NCBI GenBank assembly: GCA_018466975.1 | Contig: CM031557.1 | Location: forward strand, 1,054,001 to 1,118,000 | From: Sparassis latifolia | Taxonomy: Eukaryota; Basidiomycota; Agaricomycetes; Polyporales; Sparassidaceae | Direction of reading: 5' to 3' | Length of the DNA: 64,000 bases | Shown: positions 44,452 to 56,686 of the stretch, in pieces | Layout of the letters: the number at the start of each line of letters is the position of its first letter | How positions within the stretch are numbered: position 1 is the first letter of the stretch | Position numbers and translations under genes: made by a program | The notes under the pieces: model-generated | What the model saw: only the letters and a program-made list of their open reading frames with translations | Told to the model about the DNA's origin: nothing | Database searches by the model: none

Positions 44452-47400
44452 ATGTCACATCCTGTTGCAGGTACTTCCAGCTTGCAGTCGGACCCACCCC
44501 GGAGGAGAAGACAAAGAGCGTGCGACATATGCAGGCACAAAAAAAGTGCGTTCGTTCTCGTTGCACCGATTCCGATCACCTCGTCTAATACCAGTGGCAC
44601 CAGTACGCTGTACGAAATCTCTCTGACATGACTGGTGTCTGGACTCATCAGCGCGGGACTAGGTGATGGCTCTCAAGTACTGGGAAGACGCTGTTCTCCA
44701 TGCAAAGCACAGAATCTTCCATGCACCTATACGGACGATGTGAAGGTAGGCCTCGCACCGCCATCTCTTATGCGGTTCCGTTCTTTAATTATATCACCGC
44801 AGAAACTATGGCCAGACAATCAGTACGTGTGGAACAAGCACCTGATGTTGTTGTCGACTCACGTGTTTTTGCAGGTCTGTCGTAGAGCTGCAGCAGAAAC
44901 TGGAGAGAATGGAGAGTCTGCTCGCTCAAGCAAGTAATAAATCTCTGGTGCGCCTTCCTTCACTGACAAGCTAACAAGTTTACAGTTGTCTCCGGGCACC
45001 GTGGTTCAGCAGGAATTAGACCAAACCGTAGAAAACAATCAACAGACGAACCCCAACACCAGTTTCTCGACTTCCAGGTTCAGCACACCTTCCGACCAAC
45101 GGACGAATACCAATTTCCCGACCTCTACGTTCAGCACACCTCCTGAGCTCGATGAGACAGAGTTTTCCGACGAATACGAGGATGCCGATGGAGCTGTCGG
45201 TACCATAGGCGAGAAAATAACCAGTATCCTCGACCCCATGCAGAACCTTTCCTTCAGCACCCCTCGCTTCTACGGCCAATCTAGTGGTGTCTTGTCGGTC
45301 CACAAGGTGATCAACTCCAGAAACGATTCTGCGCAATCTAGTCCCAGTCCTGAAGGAGATCCGTTCAATCTACGGCTTAATTACAAGAGAGAGAAGTTCT
45401 GGAGTGTCGATCCTGTGAGCGTGTGGTTCTCCTGTGATCTTGTTTGCATATCACTGAATGGCATCTGTGGTTCAAGTGGGAGCTTCCAGTCGGCGAGGAA
45501 AACGAGTGCAACTACACCTTCCCCGATCATGATCTTCTGATTTCTCTGGTGGACCTTTATTTCGAACACGTCAACGTCTTCACACCGGTTCTGCACCGGC
45601 CCACGTTCGAGCGAAGCTTCGCGGAAGGATTACACCTGAAGGACCGGCAGTTTGGAGCCGTGGTGTTGCTCGTGTGCGCTGTCGCGTCCCGATTTTCGCC
45701 GGATCCACGAGTTTTATACAATGGCACCAATTCAAGGTACTCAGCTGGTTATAAGTGGTTCCAGGAGGTCCAGATCGTGGATAGACACTCTCTGTCGGCG
45801 GCTCTGACGTTGTATGAGCTGCAAATGTATTGTGTTAGTCACTCTGCTTGTCTTCTTCGTGGCACGCTCACAAGTCGTTTAGCTTGCTGTCTTCTTCTCG
45901 CACTGGACAACCACTCCGCTCGCCTGCTGGACTATCGTCGGCATTGGCATTCGACGCGCGCAGGATGTAGGCGTCCATCGACGCAAGGTGCACCGTGGCA
46001 AAGTAGATACGGTTGAAAATGAACTCTGGAAACGGGGATTCTGGTGAGCGCCGTGCAGTTCCCGTTTGGAACGCCCGGCTGAAATCTGCGGACAGGGTTC
46101 TTGTCGTCATGGATCGTTACATGAGCTCGGCTCTCGGGCGCCCTTGTGCTATGCAAGATGACGAGTGCGTTCTGAGACGACTATATCATCGCAGAGATGT
46201 TTTGCTAACCTGGATCCAGGTTTGATCTGGACTATCCTGTGGAGTGTGATGACGAATTCTGGCTGCAGGATGATCCTGCTCAATGCTTCAAGCAGCCGCC
46301 AGGCAGACTCTCTGTCATAACATTCTTTGTGCTTTACATCAAGCTGCAGCAGATAATAGCAATGGCTCTCCGCACAGTAGTATGCATATCTACGTCCTAC
46401 CTTCAGTGCAGAGTACTTACAGAACAGATGATATAGTATTCTATCAACATCCAGGTCAAGGTGCTCCGCCGTTTAGTCGGACCGGATTGGCAGGAAAAGA
46501 TCGTCGCCGAGCTAGACTCGTCGTTAAACGAGTGGACGGACCTGATACCAGAACAACGTACGTCTCCTTTGTTTGGCTTATAAGTATGCTGGAGATATTG
46601 AACACTATCGTGCAGTACGGTGGGACCCGTCCCGGGAGATCAACCTCTTCTTCAACCAGTCAGCAATGCTGTATGCCTCTTACTACCATGCGCAAATCCT
46701 GATCCACCGACCGTTCATATCCCCGGCCAAGAGGAATTCATCTTTGGCGTTACCTTCGATCGTGATATGCACCAACGCCGCGCGCTCGGGGAGCCAGGTT
46801 GTCGGCCTCCACCGCCAGCGCTCATCGGAGCTGCTGCCATATATCCATGTACGTTTTAACTCCGTCTTCTCCCTGGAGCCTGTTGCTTGACGCCCGCAGA
46901 TGCCCATCTTCACGAACGGGATCGTCCTGCTCTTGTACATCTGGGGAAACAAACGGTTCGGGTTTCCTGTGGGGGATGTGTCGAGAGACTGGGCAGCCGT
47001 CCGCCTCTGCATGGATGCGTTGAGGGCGGAAGAGACACGGTAGGCGCTCAGCAGTCTTGCAGAAGTAGTCACTGAGCACTGAGCTTTTCGTAGATGGCAG
47101 GTTGCGGGTCGATTGTGGTGTGTTCTGTTTCCTTTCGTGTGCTGGATTGGGCGATGATGAGTGCCTGTATAGGGATATCTTACATGAGCTCACTCGGATC
47201 ATCGAACAGACCGAGCCTGCCTCCCCGGATTTATCTCGCCCTTCGGAAGTGACAGCTTCCCACGTTAGAAATTCTGCGTCGAGCTTCACTGCGCCCTTGT
47301 CTGCTGCCAACAATGACGTTGTGGGAGAGGGTGTGCGGGAAGGCCAAGTGCTTCAAGAGCAGAAAAGAGTCCCATTCCAAGACTATCAGCAGAGACGCCC

Positions 47401-47898
47401 GTCCGATCGGTTAAGCACGATGCCAGCCTCATTCTCGCCGTCCCAGCCACACCGACAGTCCCCGCTCCAGCCGATGAGCGGCGGTGGAGAGGGCACCAAG
47501 TTGCACAACCAGATGGACCGCAACTTTGCAAGCGGTGCGTCGGACATGGCGCTCACCGAGAATCAGCCGTTTTACAACCATATGCCGAGCGGACAATCGT
47601 ACGCACCACAAGCGTGTAGTACCGCGCAAGACATCCAGACGACGATAGACATGGACTGGTCGGCGATGCAGGGCGTGGAAGGGCTCGACCCGGCGTTCAC
47701 GGACGATACGATCGAGATGTGGGGCAGCGCGCCGTCGAGCTTTGAGTGCGTTGCACCACAGTGGATGTGTTACATGTTGTACTGATCTGGGATCGCATCT
47801 CTCGCAGGCTGGCCGATTGGGACATGTATCTGAGTAATGGGATGGTTGTGACCGATAATCCTCCGCTTGGACCGACTTGGGGGGCCATCCCCCAGTGA
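44452..47898 (+). CDS. Zn2Cys6 fungal transcription factor (Fungal_trans domain), intact paralogue
   Basis: Nuclear regulator of 873 residues in 15 exons: 44452-44545, 44663-44745, 44803-44822, 44875-44947, 44986-45414, 45477-45833, 45883-46043, 46096-46164, 46220-46376, 46437-46557, 46616-46848, 46900-47039, 47094-47114, 47173-47745, 47808-47898 (2622 nt, frame kept throughout). Zinc cluster: RACDICRHKK, then RRCSPCKAQNLPCTYTD; a coiled-coil dimer element VVELQQKLERMESLLAQ; the Fungal_trans domain with LLISLVDLYFEHVNVFTPVL, CAVASRFSPDPRVL, WTIVGIGIRRAQDVGVHRRK, LGRPCAMQDDEFDLDYPVEC and YASYYHAQILIHRPFISPAK; a Gln/Ser/Met-rich tail. My model shows only five of the six cluster cysteines: the third, normally just after KK, would fall at the 44546-44662 intron, which may hide a micro-exon. 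Target genes unknown. Confidence 0.88.
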
Positions 47899-48239
47899 GA
47901 AACCGACGATGCTTGCGGTTTTCTACCTCTGTCATATAGAGTGACCGGTACGATAATTAATATTGCTCTGCGGATGATTGATGTAATGAGGTACTCGTAG
48001 TACTGTAGTGGCCCGGAGATTGAATACATCAGTACAGTAGACTCATTGACAATGCTAGACTGGGAACGCGAGGGCGTAGCTGGACGCGTCTGTCACGCGT
48101 TACGCGCGCGGTCGGGCGTCACGCCAGTTATTCAACGCTTCTGTTTACCAGCGTCTCTCTCCTCGGCCACGACAGCCACAGTCATCCTCGAGCACACCGG
48201 CTGGACGACGACGACGAAGGATACGTCGACTACGGGCAG

Positions 48240-51200
48240 ATGCAGATGGAGACCCGACTCCTCCCCAGTAAGTCCCCACCGCTCTCTCGGAGAAGAGATA
48301 TCCTCAGCCGCATCCTGCCAGTTCGCGCCCTGTACACGATCAACGGCACCCCCCAGTACATCCTCGCCAGATCTCTCTCAAAAACATTCGTCGAAATCAT
48401 CCCTTCCCATCTCCTCTCTTCCGCCCCTTCCCTCAACGTCGTGTATGGCAAGACCGCTCTTCGTCCCTGCCTCGATGCCATATGCCGCTCCAGGTTCGTG
48501 CTTTCTGCACTGTCCTCACTTCTTCTTCTCATACTCTTACAGCCCAGAGCTTGTCCCAGACCGCTCACGGGACTTTTCCGTATATGTTCTTGACCCTCTC
48601 GAGTCATCTAACGCTCCCCCCTCTTCCCCACCTCATCACCAGTCTAGCGGTGTGGCCATCGGCCTCGGCCTCATGTCCTGGACTCTCCAGGGCAACGACT
48701 CTGACGTGACGGTCACAGGCACTCTCATTGGTGACGGGATACGTGAAGAGGCCCTCGAAGTCATATTCGCTCTGCGTGAGGTGAGTCTTAACCGACTGCC
48801 GAGATATTCTGCGAGACATATGCAGTCCTGAGTACGGGAATCAAGCGCAGGACAGATGTTCGCCATCTCTAAGGCGGACTCTACTCTGATATTTTGACCT
48901 CGTTTCGCTGGTTTCTGGTATTCCCTGTAGCTGTACTAATGCTTGCTCAACGCAGACCACTCATGCACCGAAACCCAAACATATCACATGGTCCAACATC
49001 ATCAGCCCCAAGTCTAAGCCACAGCCCAGCCGCAAATCTGAGCCACGGTCTTCCCAGAAGTCAGAGGCGCAGCCTTCACTATTCACCACAGCTCCTCTCA
49101 ACCGGCCCGCCTTCAGCAGGTTAGCATCCGCTACATCCTGCAGCTCGCTTCCAGCCGCGACCAACGCGCTCCAGGTCTCTGCCGTCGAAAGTGCGTCAAC
49201 CATCGCCGCCGCCGTCTCGCCAATGTCCGCTGTGCCCGATGCACCGACACCTCCGGATGCTCCCTTCCCGGCCCAGGCTCTGCATGCGCTTTTCGCTGCC
49301 CTCGCCAGCCCGCACACAAACCCGGCACTTCTCGCCGCACTTTCCACCATAGACGCCTCGATAAACCCTCAGGACGCTTCCATGTCTACCTCGTCGCAAC
49401 CGAACCCCACATTTGTTGAGGCTCTTAGCAGACTCCTCTCGTCGACATCATCAATTGCTCCCTCGGCCACGAGCACATATCCGCCTCATTCAACTCCCTC
49501 AAGCACCCCCGCAAAGCTATCCGAAGACGACGACGTAATCGTACTCGACAAGGAGAATGTCGACCCGACCGCCTTCCGCCGCAAACGAGCGCTCACGCTC
49601 ACCGACAAACGACCCCCACCCGGACCCATTCCTGCGCTCAGCTCTCCGTTGGCCCATTACACGCCTCACACCAGCATCAACGGTGTCACAAACGTCCCCT
49701 TCATCTCAGCCTCGCTACCGATGCGCGCCCCGGGCGTCCCGTCTGGGCAGCGCAACCTGAAGCGCACGCTCAGCGAGGTTATGGACGAGCGCGAGCGAGC
49801 CCGCGAATCAGAGCAGCGCAAGCGTGTGCTGAGCAGCTGCGGCGGCGGGAACGGCGTCGTGCCTCCAGCAGTGTACTCGTCACCGGGAGGGCCTCTCTTA
49901 GCAGCGTATGGGCACGGCGCGAACGAGACGCACGCGATGTCAGATCCTGGAGTTGACTTCAGCGCTGCTGCATCGACGTTTACGTCGACCTCATTACCTG
50001 CCTCGGAATCGTGCTCGTCAAGTAGATTCAAGCGGTCGCGCACGGAGACCGGCCCCTTGACCTCCCCCTCACGCTTGATCAAGCGCTCTGCAACGGATAA
50101 CGCTGTGCCCCCGGCCCCACGCAAGCCGTACGTCGTCCCGGAGTGGGCGCGCACAACGACCGCGACGCGGCCACGGTTGGCCAGCGGTGCACTAGCAGAC
50201 GAGAGCGTACGGCGGGAGGAATCGACCAAGAGCCGAGCCAAGGGGAAGCGGAGGGCGAAGAAGGAGAGCCCCAAAGACAAGACTTCGGCGAAAGGGAAGG
50301 CGAAGGCGAAGACAGCATCGGGCTCTTCGCCAAATGGGGGCGCGCGGCAGAGACATTCGGCGAGAAACAGTGAAGCGGCTTCGACGTCTGCGAGTACTCC
50401 GGCCGGCCGGGGGGCGGCCGCGAGATCGGAGAGCAGCAAGGCGCAGAGCCAAGGGCCTCCTCCCCTCCCCGTCGTCGCCATCGCGGACACCACGATATTC
50501 TCGCTCTTCACGGCACGACAGTCTGGACGGTCCACACTGTCCTCTCCATCCTCCTCGACGCCCCTCCATTCTCATTTGGCCTTTCCCTCCCAGGCCTCCA
50601 CGTCCACATCCGCGGCACCCGAGCCGCCATCCACGCCGCGGCGCGTGAAACTAACGGGGACGGGTACGCCCTCCACCCCAGACGCGGACGATAGGGAGAT
50701 GTTTGGCTCATCGCTCTTTACACCCGAGCCCCCGCGCACACCCGCGAGACGGCGCTCAGGGACGACGCTGTTTTCGCCGCTCCGCCGGTGGCCGCAGACC
50801 CGGAGTAACGACGCGGAAGTGCAGGAGGATCGGGACGCGCTGCCAGACCGCTCTGACAGGGATGATGATCTCGACCTCCCCTCGAGCTCACTACCTGTTG
50901 CGAGCAGCGACGCGGACGTTGACCCTTGGCCGTCGCATGTGGACCATGACGGAGTGAACGATGTCAGAGATGAGACGGTGATGCATGCGAGGCCACGAAG
51001 GTGGACGGGCCTACCCCCATCTTCACCGCTGCCACCTTCTAGCCCAATCCTTTCACCGGAAGATGATTGGAGGCTGGAGGAGAACGAACTCGCCGCAGAC
51101 CCCGAGACAGATGTGGATGCTGAGGCTGAGGGACCTACGGAGCAGCATTCGCAAGCGCGACTGTCGCAGTACGCAGAATTAACACCACTGGACGAAATGC

Positions 51201-51721
51201 CGCAGTCTGAAGCACACGGGGACCCTACGTCACTCTTTACCTTCCCTTCTTCAACCGCAGATCCTTTTTCGGACACATCCCTCGGCCTTGATTCCTTCTC
51301 TCTGTCGAGTACCGCCCATGCACCTTTCTGCGACCCGGCGTTCGACTTCCCGGACATATTCTCAGATGCACTCGACCCGCCGTCATCAGCGTCAGCAGGG
51401 ACCTCCACGTCCCAGCCCACGGGAACGTCAGAACTGGACGCACTCTTCGCGGATCCGGGGATGCACAATGGCCTTGTCGATATGGACTTTGGTGAGTTTT
51501 GGGAGAGCGTACGCCCGCTGATGGACGCGGGACCCGGCGTGTCCCAGATGCACGCAGGTACGGCTGGCACTGCGAACACGCTCGGTGTGGATGCACTTTC
51601 TGGAAGCAGCGGTGCTGCTGGTGATGGGCTGCTTACGCCTCAAGACCAGTTTGAAGTGGGGGCCGATCCTGCACGGCTGGCAGAAGATATGCAGTCGCTG
51701 TTTAGTGGTTGTTTGGTGTAG
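48240..51721 (+). CDS. Spt21/Ams2-like protein (histone gene regulation)
   Basis: Large Ser/Pro-rich protein, about 1,085 residues: exons 48240-48493, 48543-48780, 48956-51721. The N-terminal ~170 residues resemble the Ams2/Spt21 N-terminal domain: RILPVRALYTINGTPQYILA, SLNVVYGKTALRPCLDAICR, SSPELVPDRSRDFSVYVLDP, GVAIGLGLMSWTLQGNDSDV. In yeast Spt21 drives histone gene expression in S phase; fission yeast Ams2 also carries a GATA finger, which is absent here. Later landmarks: KRTLSEVMDERERARESEQR, APRKPYVVPEWART, a Lys-rich stretch (KSRAKGKRRAKKESPKDK), KLTGTGTPSTPDADDREMFG, and an acidic end with a possible activation segment (LVDMDFGEFWESVRPLMDAG). ATG 48240 is the first in-frame Met; the frame is open upstream to 48022, so another exon may precede. 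Intron 2 is long (175 nt). Confidence 0.75.
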
Positions 51722-52651
51722 GTATTATTCTCTTGGCCATGAAATTTATATGCTACTGCAATACTCAACCACCATACGGCGGGGTTCTTGATAGTGATCG
51801 CTCGTCAAACGTTCAAGTGGAGGACGCTCCGTACAGAGCGAAATCGGCGGCGAAAGCTTTGGAATTTCCGCGATGACTAACGTTAACAGGATGTGAATTG
51901 TGAAGCATATGAGAGTACAGATGTCCACAGTGTATCGGGGGCAGGAAAGCAAACTGGGATAACAATGCCAGAGATTGGGCTGAAAATCCCAGGCAAGCAA
52001 AGCTTCAAGCAGGGCAACCATTTACTGCAGCTTTATAGATACAACAGAAGCTATTTCATCCGTTCCTTGGACAGCCCGCGTGTCATTCCCGGCTGAAGTT
52101 CCATCTTCTGCGCACGCGACCAGAGGAGCTCCCCCAGCTGTTCATTGCGAAGGCGTACAAGAACTGTCGTGAATTGGAAGTCCTGAAGAAGATCTGCGAG
52201 GCCAAAGAAACAAATATTACAGTGAACGACACAAATTTTCTAAAGGACAGAGCGAATAAATCAGGTCATGACTATGTTGACGGCCATGAAAATGAATGGT
52301 CTGGCTGCCAAAAAAAACGAGCACGTCGCCCACCTTCGTTTGTGAGCGCAACCAAGACTTATAGTTCATCCGCGCTGGTGTTTCTTACATTCTACGGCCA
52401 TCATGAGATGGAATCTTCCGTTTACTGATCGGGACCAGGTCGCTGATCGAGGTGTTCAGACTTGTCGACTTCGTACCGCTAGCCGACCTTATGCTGCTGG
52501 TGGATGTACCCTTTCTGATCCAAGCCTTGCAGGACGAAAGAACGGAATACTTGAAGAGGCTGCTTGTATTAGTCACGTTGGGTGTGTGACCGTGACATTG
52601 TGACGTGTCGCGACAGAGTCACGTGGTGTTACACGCTGGCGTCGAAGTACG
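51722..52651. other. intergenic, no gene supported
   Basis: Short frames only; 52400-52600 has a leucine-rich open stretch without a start or family resemblance. Confidence 0.35.
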
Positions 52652-52659
52652 TTCATAAC

Positions 52660-53226
52660 TAGTGTTGCGTGTAAAACTGTCATGTTTAAAACATGTATGT
52701 TTTAAACGTGTTTTGAAAACGTTAAAAACATGTTAAAAACATAAGGCCAAAATGCCTATGTCAATAAGTCCGGCGCCAATGGTCACGTCGCGTCGGATTT
52801 CCCCATAGCGTACTCGGCCACGGCGTGCGGGGGTTGCTCACAAGGCCTCATTGAGGTCAGATGCTCTAGTAGACTACAACTTGACAGCTACTAACAGTTC
52901 TCCTTCAGATTTCATGTCCTTTTGGTCGAGCAGGGCGTAAGAGAACAGGTAACAGGTCTTCAGATGTAGGCTGACAGTTCCACTGGTAGGATAGGGGGTC
53001 ATCGAGTAGTAGAGTAGAAATATCATACGTACGGGCCCTCCGATCTCTTCTGCAGCCTCCATGGAACAGACGCAAAAATGGAGAAATCTACAGTTTATAG
53101 CACGCGGAAATAGGTCATGTGACCACATGTTTTAAACGTTAAAAACATGGTGTCAAATACCTCTGGGACCTAACATGTTATAAACCTAACGTTAATAACC
53201 TGCCTTGAGTTTCTTACGCAACACTA
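52660..53226. mobile_element. 567 bp non-autonomous DNA transposon, hAT-type
   Basis: Terminal inverted repeats TAGTGTTGCGT (52660-52670) and ACGCAACACTA (53216-53226), perfect over 11 bp and extended imperfectly (GTAAAACT / AGTTTCTT). Flanked by the perfect 8 bp direct repeat TTCATAAC (52652-52659 and 53227-53234). Subterminal regions are rich in GTTTTAAAC and AAAACATG words (52680-52742 and 53125-53150), as in hAT transposase binding regions. The one internal minus-strand frame (52874-53128) has no transposase features. Its ends differ from the element at 15857, so it is another family. Confidence 0.88.
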
Positions 53227-53234
53227 TTCATAAC

Positions 53235-54188
53235 TCAAGACTCAGTACTCAGTACTCAAGACCGAGGTAGCGAAAATATGTTTGAGCCAAACTCTGACAG
53301 CGACAGACGACGGAGGCGTTACAAGCTTCGTGTGGTGGCACATTGCTCAGCGAGCCTGATCTGGGCTCAACGCCCCAGTTTTCTCTCGTGAACGTGATCA
53401 GCCGAGCTTCCTTCGCGGTTCCTCTGATATCGCAGCCCATTGCCTTGTTACGTGCTATTTGCATTTCATTTCGTTGACATTAACCGGGGTGTGTCTTGAA
53501 GAGCATCATTCAGGCCCTCTGCCCGTTTCTGTTCTCTATCGCATGCCAGACGCGCTGTCCTCAAATCGGCGCTCATGCTTCCGAAGCCCCCGTGCCTCAG
53601 GACTGGCGTCGTGCCGGGATTATTACGCAAGTACGTATGGTTGTGTACAGACGATCAGCGTTAAATCAAATCGCAGAACGATCGCCCGCCACAGCGGTAC
53701 GGGCAACGAGCTCGGCTCCGGGAACAACGTTCGACTGCGTCCATCACTGCGACGATGCGTGTGTACGTTGTCTCACCCATTGAGTTCACCAGCACGCTGG
53801 AGTTCATAGGATCCATGGGCCCCTCCACGCTGCGTCCATTTCCGCCACCTGCGATTTGCAATGCTTGCACGCCTCCGCCACTTCCCTGTCAAAAGTACAT
53901 GTGCATGGTATTCCGTTTCACCCACCTCGTCGTTTGCGTTCCACGCTAACCACAGGCACTCGTCAGACGATGTGTGTTTGCCCTGGTGTCCTTGGTTAAT
54001 GCAATAGTAGTTGACATCGTATCGATTGCCGCAGATCCCTCGTGCCTCGGGATACCAAGACGGTTTGTACCACGTTTGTGATATGTATTGCATGATTGTA
54101 CAGATACTTATCGTTTTCGCCACGCTTCATCTTCTTTCAGTTCCGTACATTGCGCTCGCTTCTCTGCTATCCCTTCTATTATCACAAT
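53235..54188. other. intergenic, no gene supported
   Basis: Overlapping frames on both strands (for example 53496-53783 plus, 53773-54123 minus) have no family resemblance and no consistent splice joins. Confidence 0.35.
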
Positions 54189-55868
54189 CTACAGGCGGTC
54201 TATAGAAGGCAGTGATCAGAGTCATCGATGGTAGGCAGCAATGAGCGGGGAAAGGATACGCACTGACGTTCCCGAGGTCCGTGCACGCTTCCTTGACGCG
54301 GGCGGAGAGTGTCTTCTCGCCCTCGCGTACCCACACACGCGGATCGTAGTACTGTCGACGTGTTAGTTGGAACTATGGTCGGAAAGAGACTGTACGGCAC
54401 CTTCTTGTTGGGCTTGTCTGCGCACCCTCGGGGTTGCCGACCTGCGTCTGGAGGTAGCCAGACTTGTTCTGGATGAAGTCCTGGAAGAGCGAGAGATTAT
54501 GAACGCGACGCAAAACTGCAGTAGATTATATGCGCACTCTAATGCCAGAGAGATAGGCGAACTGCGTGTCTACGTGCAGTAGGCGTGAGTACGGACGATG
54601 CTGCACGGGCGTGTGCGGCTCACCGGTGTCGACGTTCATCTTGACGACGCCGTTCTGGACGCCAGTCTTGATATCCTCCTTGGTGGAACCGGAGCCGCCG
54701 TGGAACACCAGGAAGCTGGTGCGCGGGGCAGTCAGCGAGCGCGACGCAGCGCAGGCGGAAGGCGGGACTTACAGCGGCTTCTTCTTCGCGAGCTTCTGTT
54801 CAGCGTATAGCTGGTGCTTCTGGAGCAGCTCGGGGTGGAGGCGGACGTTGCCGGGCTTGTACACGCCGTGAACGTTGCCAAAGGCGGCGGCAATGCTGAA
54901 ATTGGGGCCGACGGCGGAGAGGCCGGTGTAGACGTCCCAGATGTCCTCGGGCTGGGTGTAGAGCTTGCTGTTGTCTACGCCAGTGTTATCAACGCCGTCC
55001 TCTTCACCGCCAGTGATGCCGATCTCCATCTCGAGCCAGAGGCCGATGGGGGCCATGCGCTTGAAGTAGCGGACGCAGGTGGCGATGTTGTCTGCCTTGG
55101 ACTCTTCGGAGAGGTCGAGCATGTGGGAGGAGAAGAGCGGCTCCTGGTGGTGCTTGAAATACTCTTCGTCGGCGGCGAGCATGCCGTCGAACCAGGGAAG
55201 GAGCTTGTGGGCGCAGTGGTCCGAGTGGAGTACAACCGGGCTGAGAGAGCATCAGCAATTAACAGAGAAGCGAAATAGACGCGCGGGGAACATACACGCC
55301 GTAGTCCTTGGCGACGACGCGGACATGGTGGGCGGCAGCGACAGCGCCGGCGATGGAGGCCTGCTGCTTGTCGTTGGGGAGGCCCTTGCCTGCAAAGTAG
55401 GCTGCGCCGCCCTGAGAAACCTGGATGATGATGGGAGACTTGATGTCCCTTGATGAGCAGGTGAGCGATGCGCAGGTGGGAAAAGGAGAGGGGAGGACGG
55501 ACCGGGCAGCCTCGAGAACAGCGTTGGCGGTTGATGAGGAAGTGACGTTCTGGGGTGATGGGTGAGGGAGAAGGATGGTGAGGAAGCACGGAGGGGCTTA
55601 CGATAGCCTGGCGTTGATTGGTTGGTGGATTGAATGGGAATGGTACACAGAAGTGACAACACTCACGGGGATGGCAAACTAAAACAAGGTGGATGAGCAG
55701 GAACGCCAAGAGAGGGACAAGGGAGACAAACCTGATTTTCCTTTGCATACTGGAAGAGCTTGCGGACGTTGTCGCCGGTAAGGACGCCAGCCTGGGGCAT
55801 GAATCAGGATGTGGAAAGGGAAGAAGGAAGAAAGGTAAACGGACAGGAACGATATCGAGGACACCCAT
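54189..55868 (-). CDS. FBA1: fructose-bisphosphate aldolase, class II
   Basis: Cytosolic zinc enzyme of glycolysis splitting fructose-1,6-bisphosphate. Twelve exons: 55868-55845, 55791-55732, 55678-55667, 55607-55602, 55549-55503, 55448-55296, 55240-54773, 54715-54624, 54569-54538, 54480-54401, 54351-54264, 54199-54189. Start MGVLDIVPAGVLTGDNVRKL; QVSQGGAAYFAGKGLPND; Zn/catalytic Asp-His in VVLHSDHCAHKLLPWFDGM; WLEMEIGITGGEEDGVDN; Zn-ligand His in FGNVHGVYKPGNV; FHGGSGSTKEDI; end YYDPRVWVREGEKTLSARV. Exons 3 and 4 are micro-exons of 12 and 6 nt (FAIP and AI). Exon 10 is one base out of frame: after QVGNPEG the DNA has GCGCA before GACAAGCCC, 5 nt where 3 or 6 are needed. With that base the total would be 358 codons. 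Since this gene is normally essential, an assembly error is likely. Confidence 0.93.
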
Positions 55869-56686
55869 GGCGACGAAGGAGAGAGAGAGAGTGGGGAGGA
55901 GAGGGAGATGCGGACCCGCTACTTCATCGATGCGTAGTATCACGTGATCCGAGTCCCGAGCCCGTCTCTCCGCTCTGCACTTCCCCAACGAGTTCCACAG
56001 CTCGCGTTCGCAGTGTCACCTTGCATGGTGTGTTCGGCTGTGAATATCGCGTAGCTGCGGGAGCGAAAGAGGAGAGCGGGCGGGACAGGGATGTTCGGAG
56101 AAGACGTAGAAGGAGAGGCGTACGGGCGCGATGGGCAGCGAAGAGGGCAACCATGAAGAGCTCGCTAGGCGACGATCAGAGGTCGGCACTTGGCGCTGGC
56201 AGCATCGCCAGGGTTATAGACGACCCGGCCCAGCGACGCGACAGCTCGCAGCGTGCGTCGAGGCTCCACATAACAATTATAATCCATTGGATGCTAACTG
56301 CATTCGACCGGATGCCAACATGCAACTGGACGCTGACATTCGACTGGATACTAACAATATTCGGCTGTAGGCACATCCGAAACAGACGGAGTCCGCAGAG
56401 ACCCCGCGCACGCATTGACAAAGTTTGCGCGTGCCGGGGTCTTTGTGGATGCGATGGAAGTAGCCCGATATGGAACACTAGGAACAGATTTAGGGTCCGC
56501 GCAAGTGCGCTGTCTCTCCTCTTGGCCTCCTGCTCCCTCCCTCATCCTCGGTTCTCTCCTCGTCGTCCTCCCCGCCGTCCTCGCCGGCCTCGCCTCTCTC
56601 GCTGTCGTCTGTATGCTGCTCGTCACTGACTTGCTCGTCGTTGGCCACGCTTAAATTTTCTCTTTTCCCCGTCTTCGACTCCTAAG
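55869..56686. promoter_or_regulatory. divergent promoter between FBA1 and WC-1
   Basis: An 818 bp gap between the ATGs of two divergently transcribed genes. It contains GA-rich (55870-55900) and TC-rich (56515-56690) tracts, the latter just before the WC-1 ATG as in many highly expressed fungal leaders. A stretch around 56290-56360 has imperfect repeats of GCTAACTG/CCAACATG/CTAACAAT with ACTGGA/GACTGGAT words. No specific factor site is assigned. Confidence 0.5.

Noticed and set aside
50572..51579. 335-codon Ser-rich minus-strand frame
   Set aside because: Antisense shadow of the Ser/Pro-rich Spt21/Ams2-like exon.
53459..53949. possible small secreted protein gene on the plus strand
   Set aside because: No signal peptide, no coherent exon joins and no family resemblance.
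54415..54425. 8 nt GTGCGCAG in aldolase exon 10 as a minimal intron
   Set aside because: It begins GT and ends AG and its removal restores frame, but 8 nt is far too short to be spliced; a one-base error is the simpler explanation.
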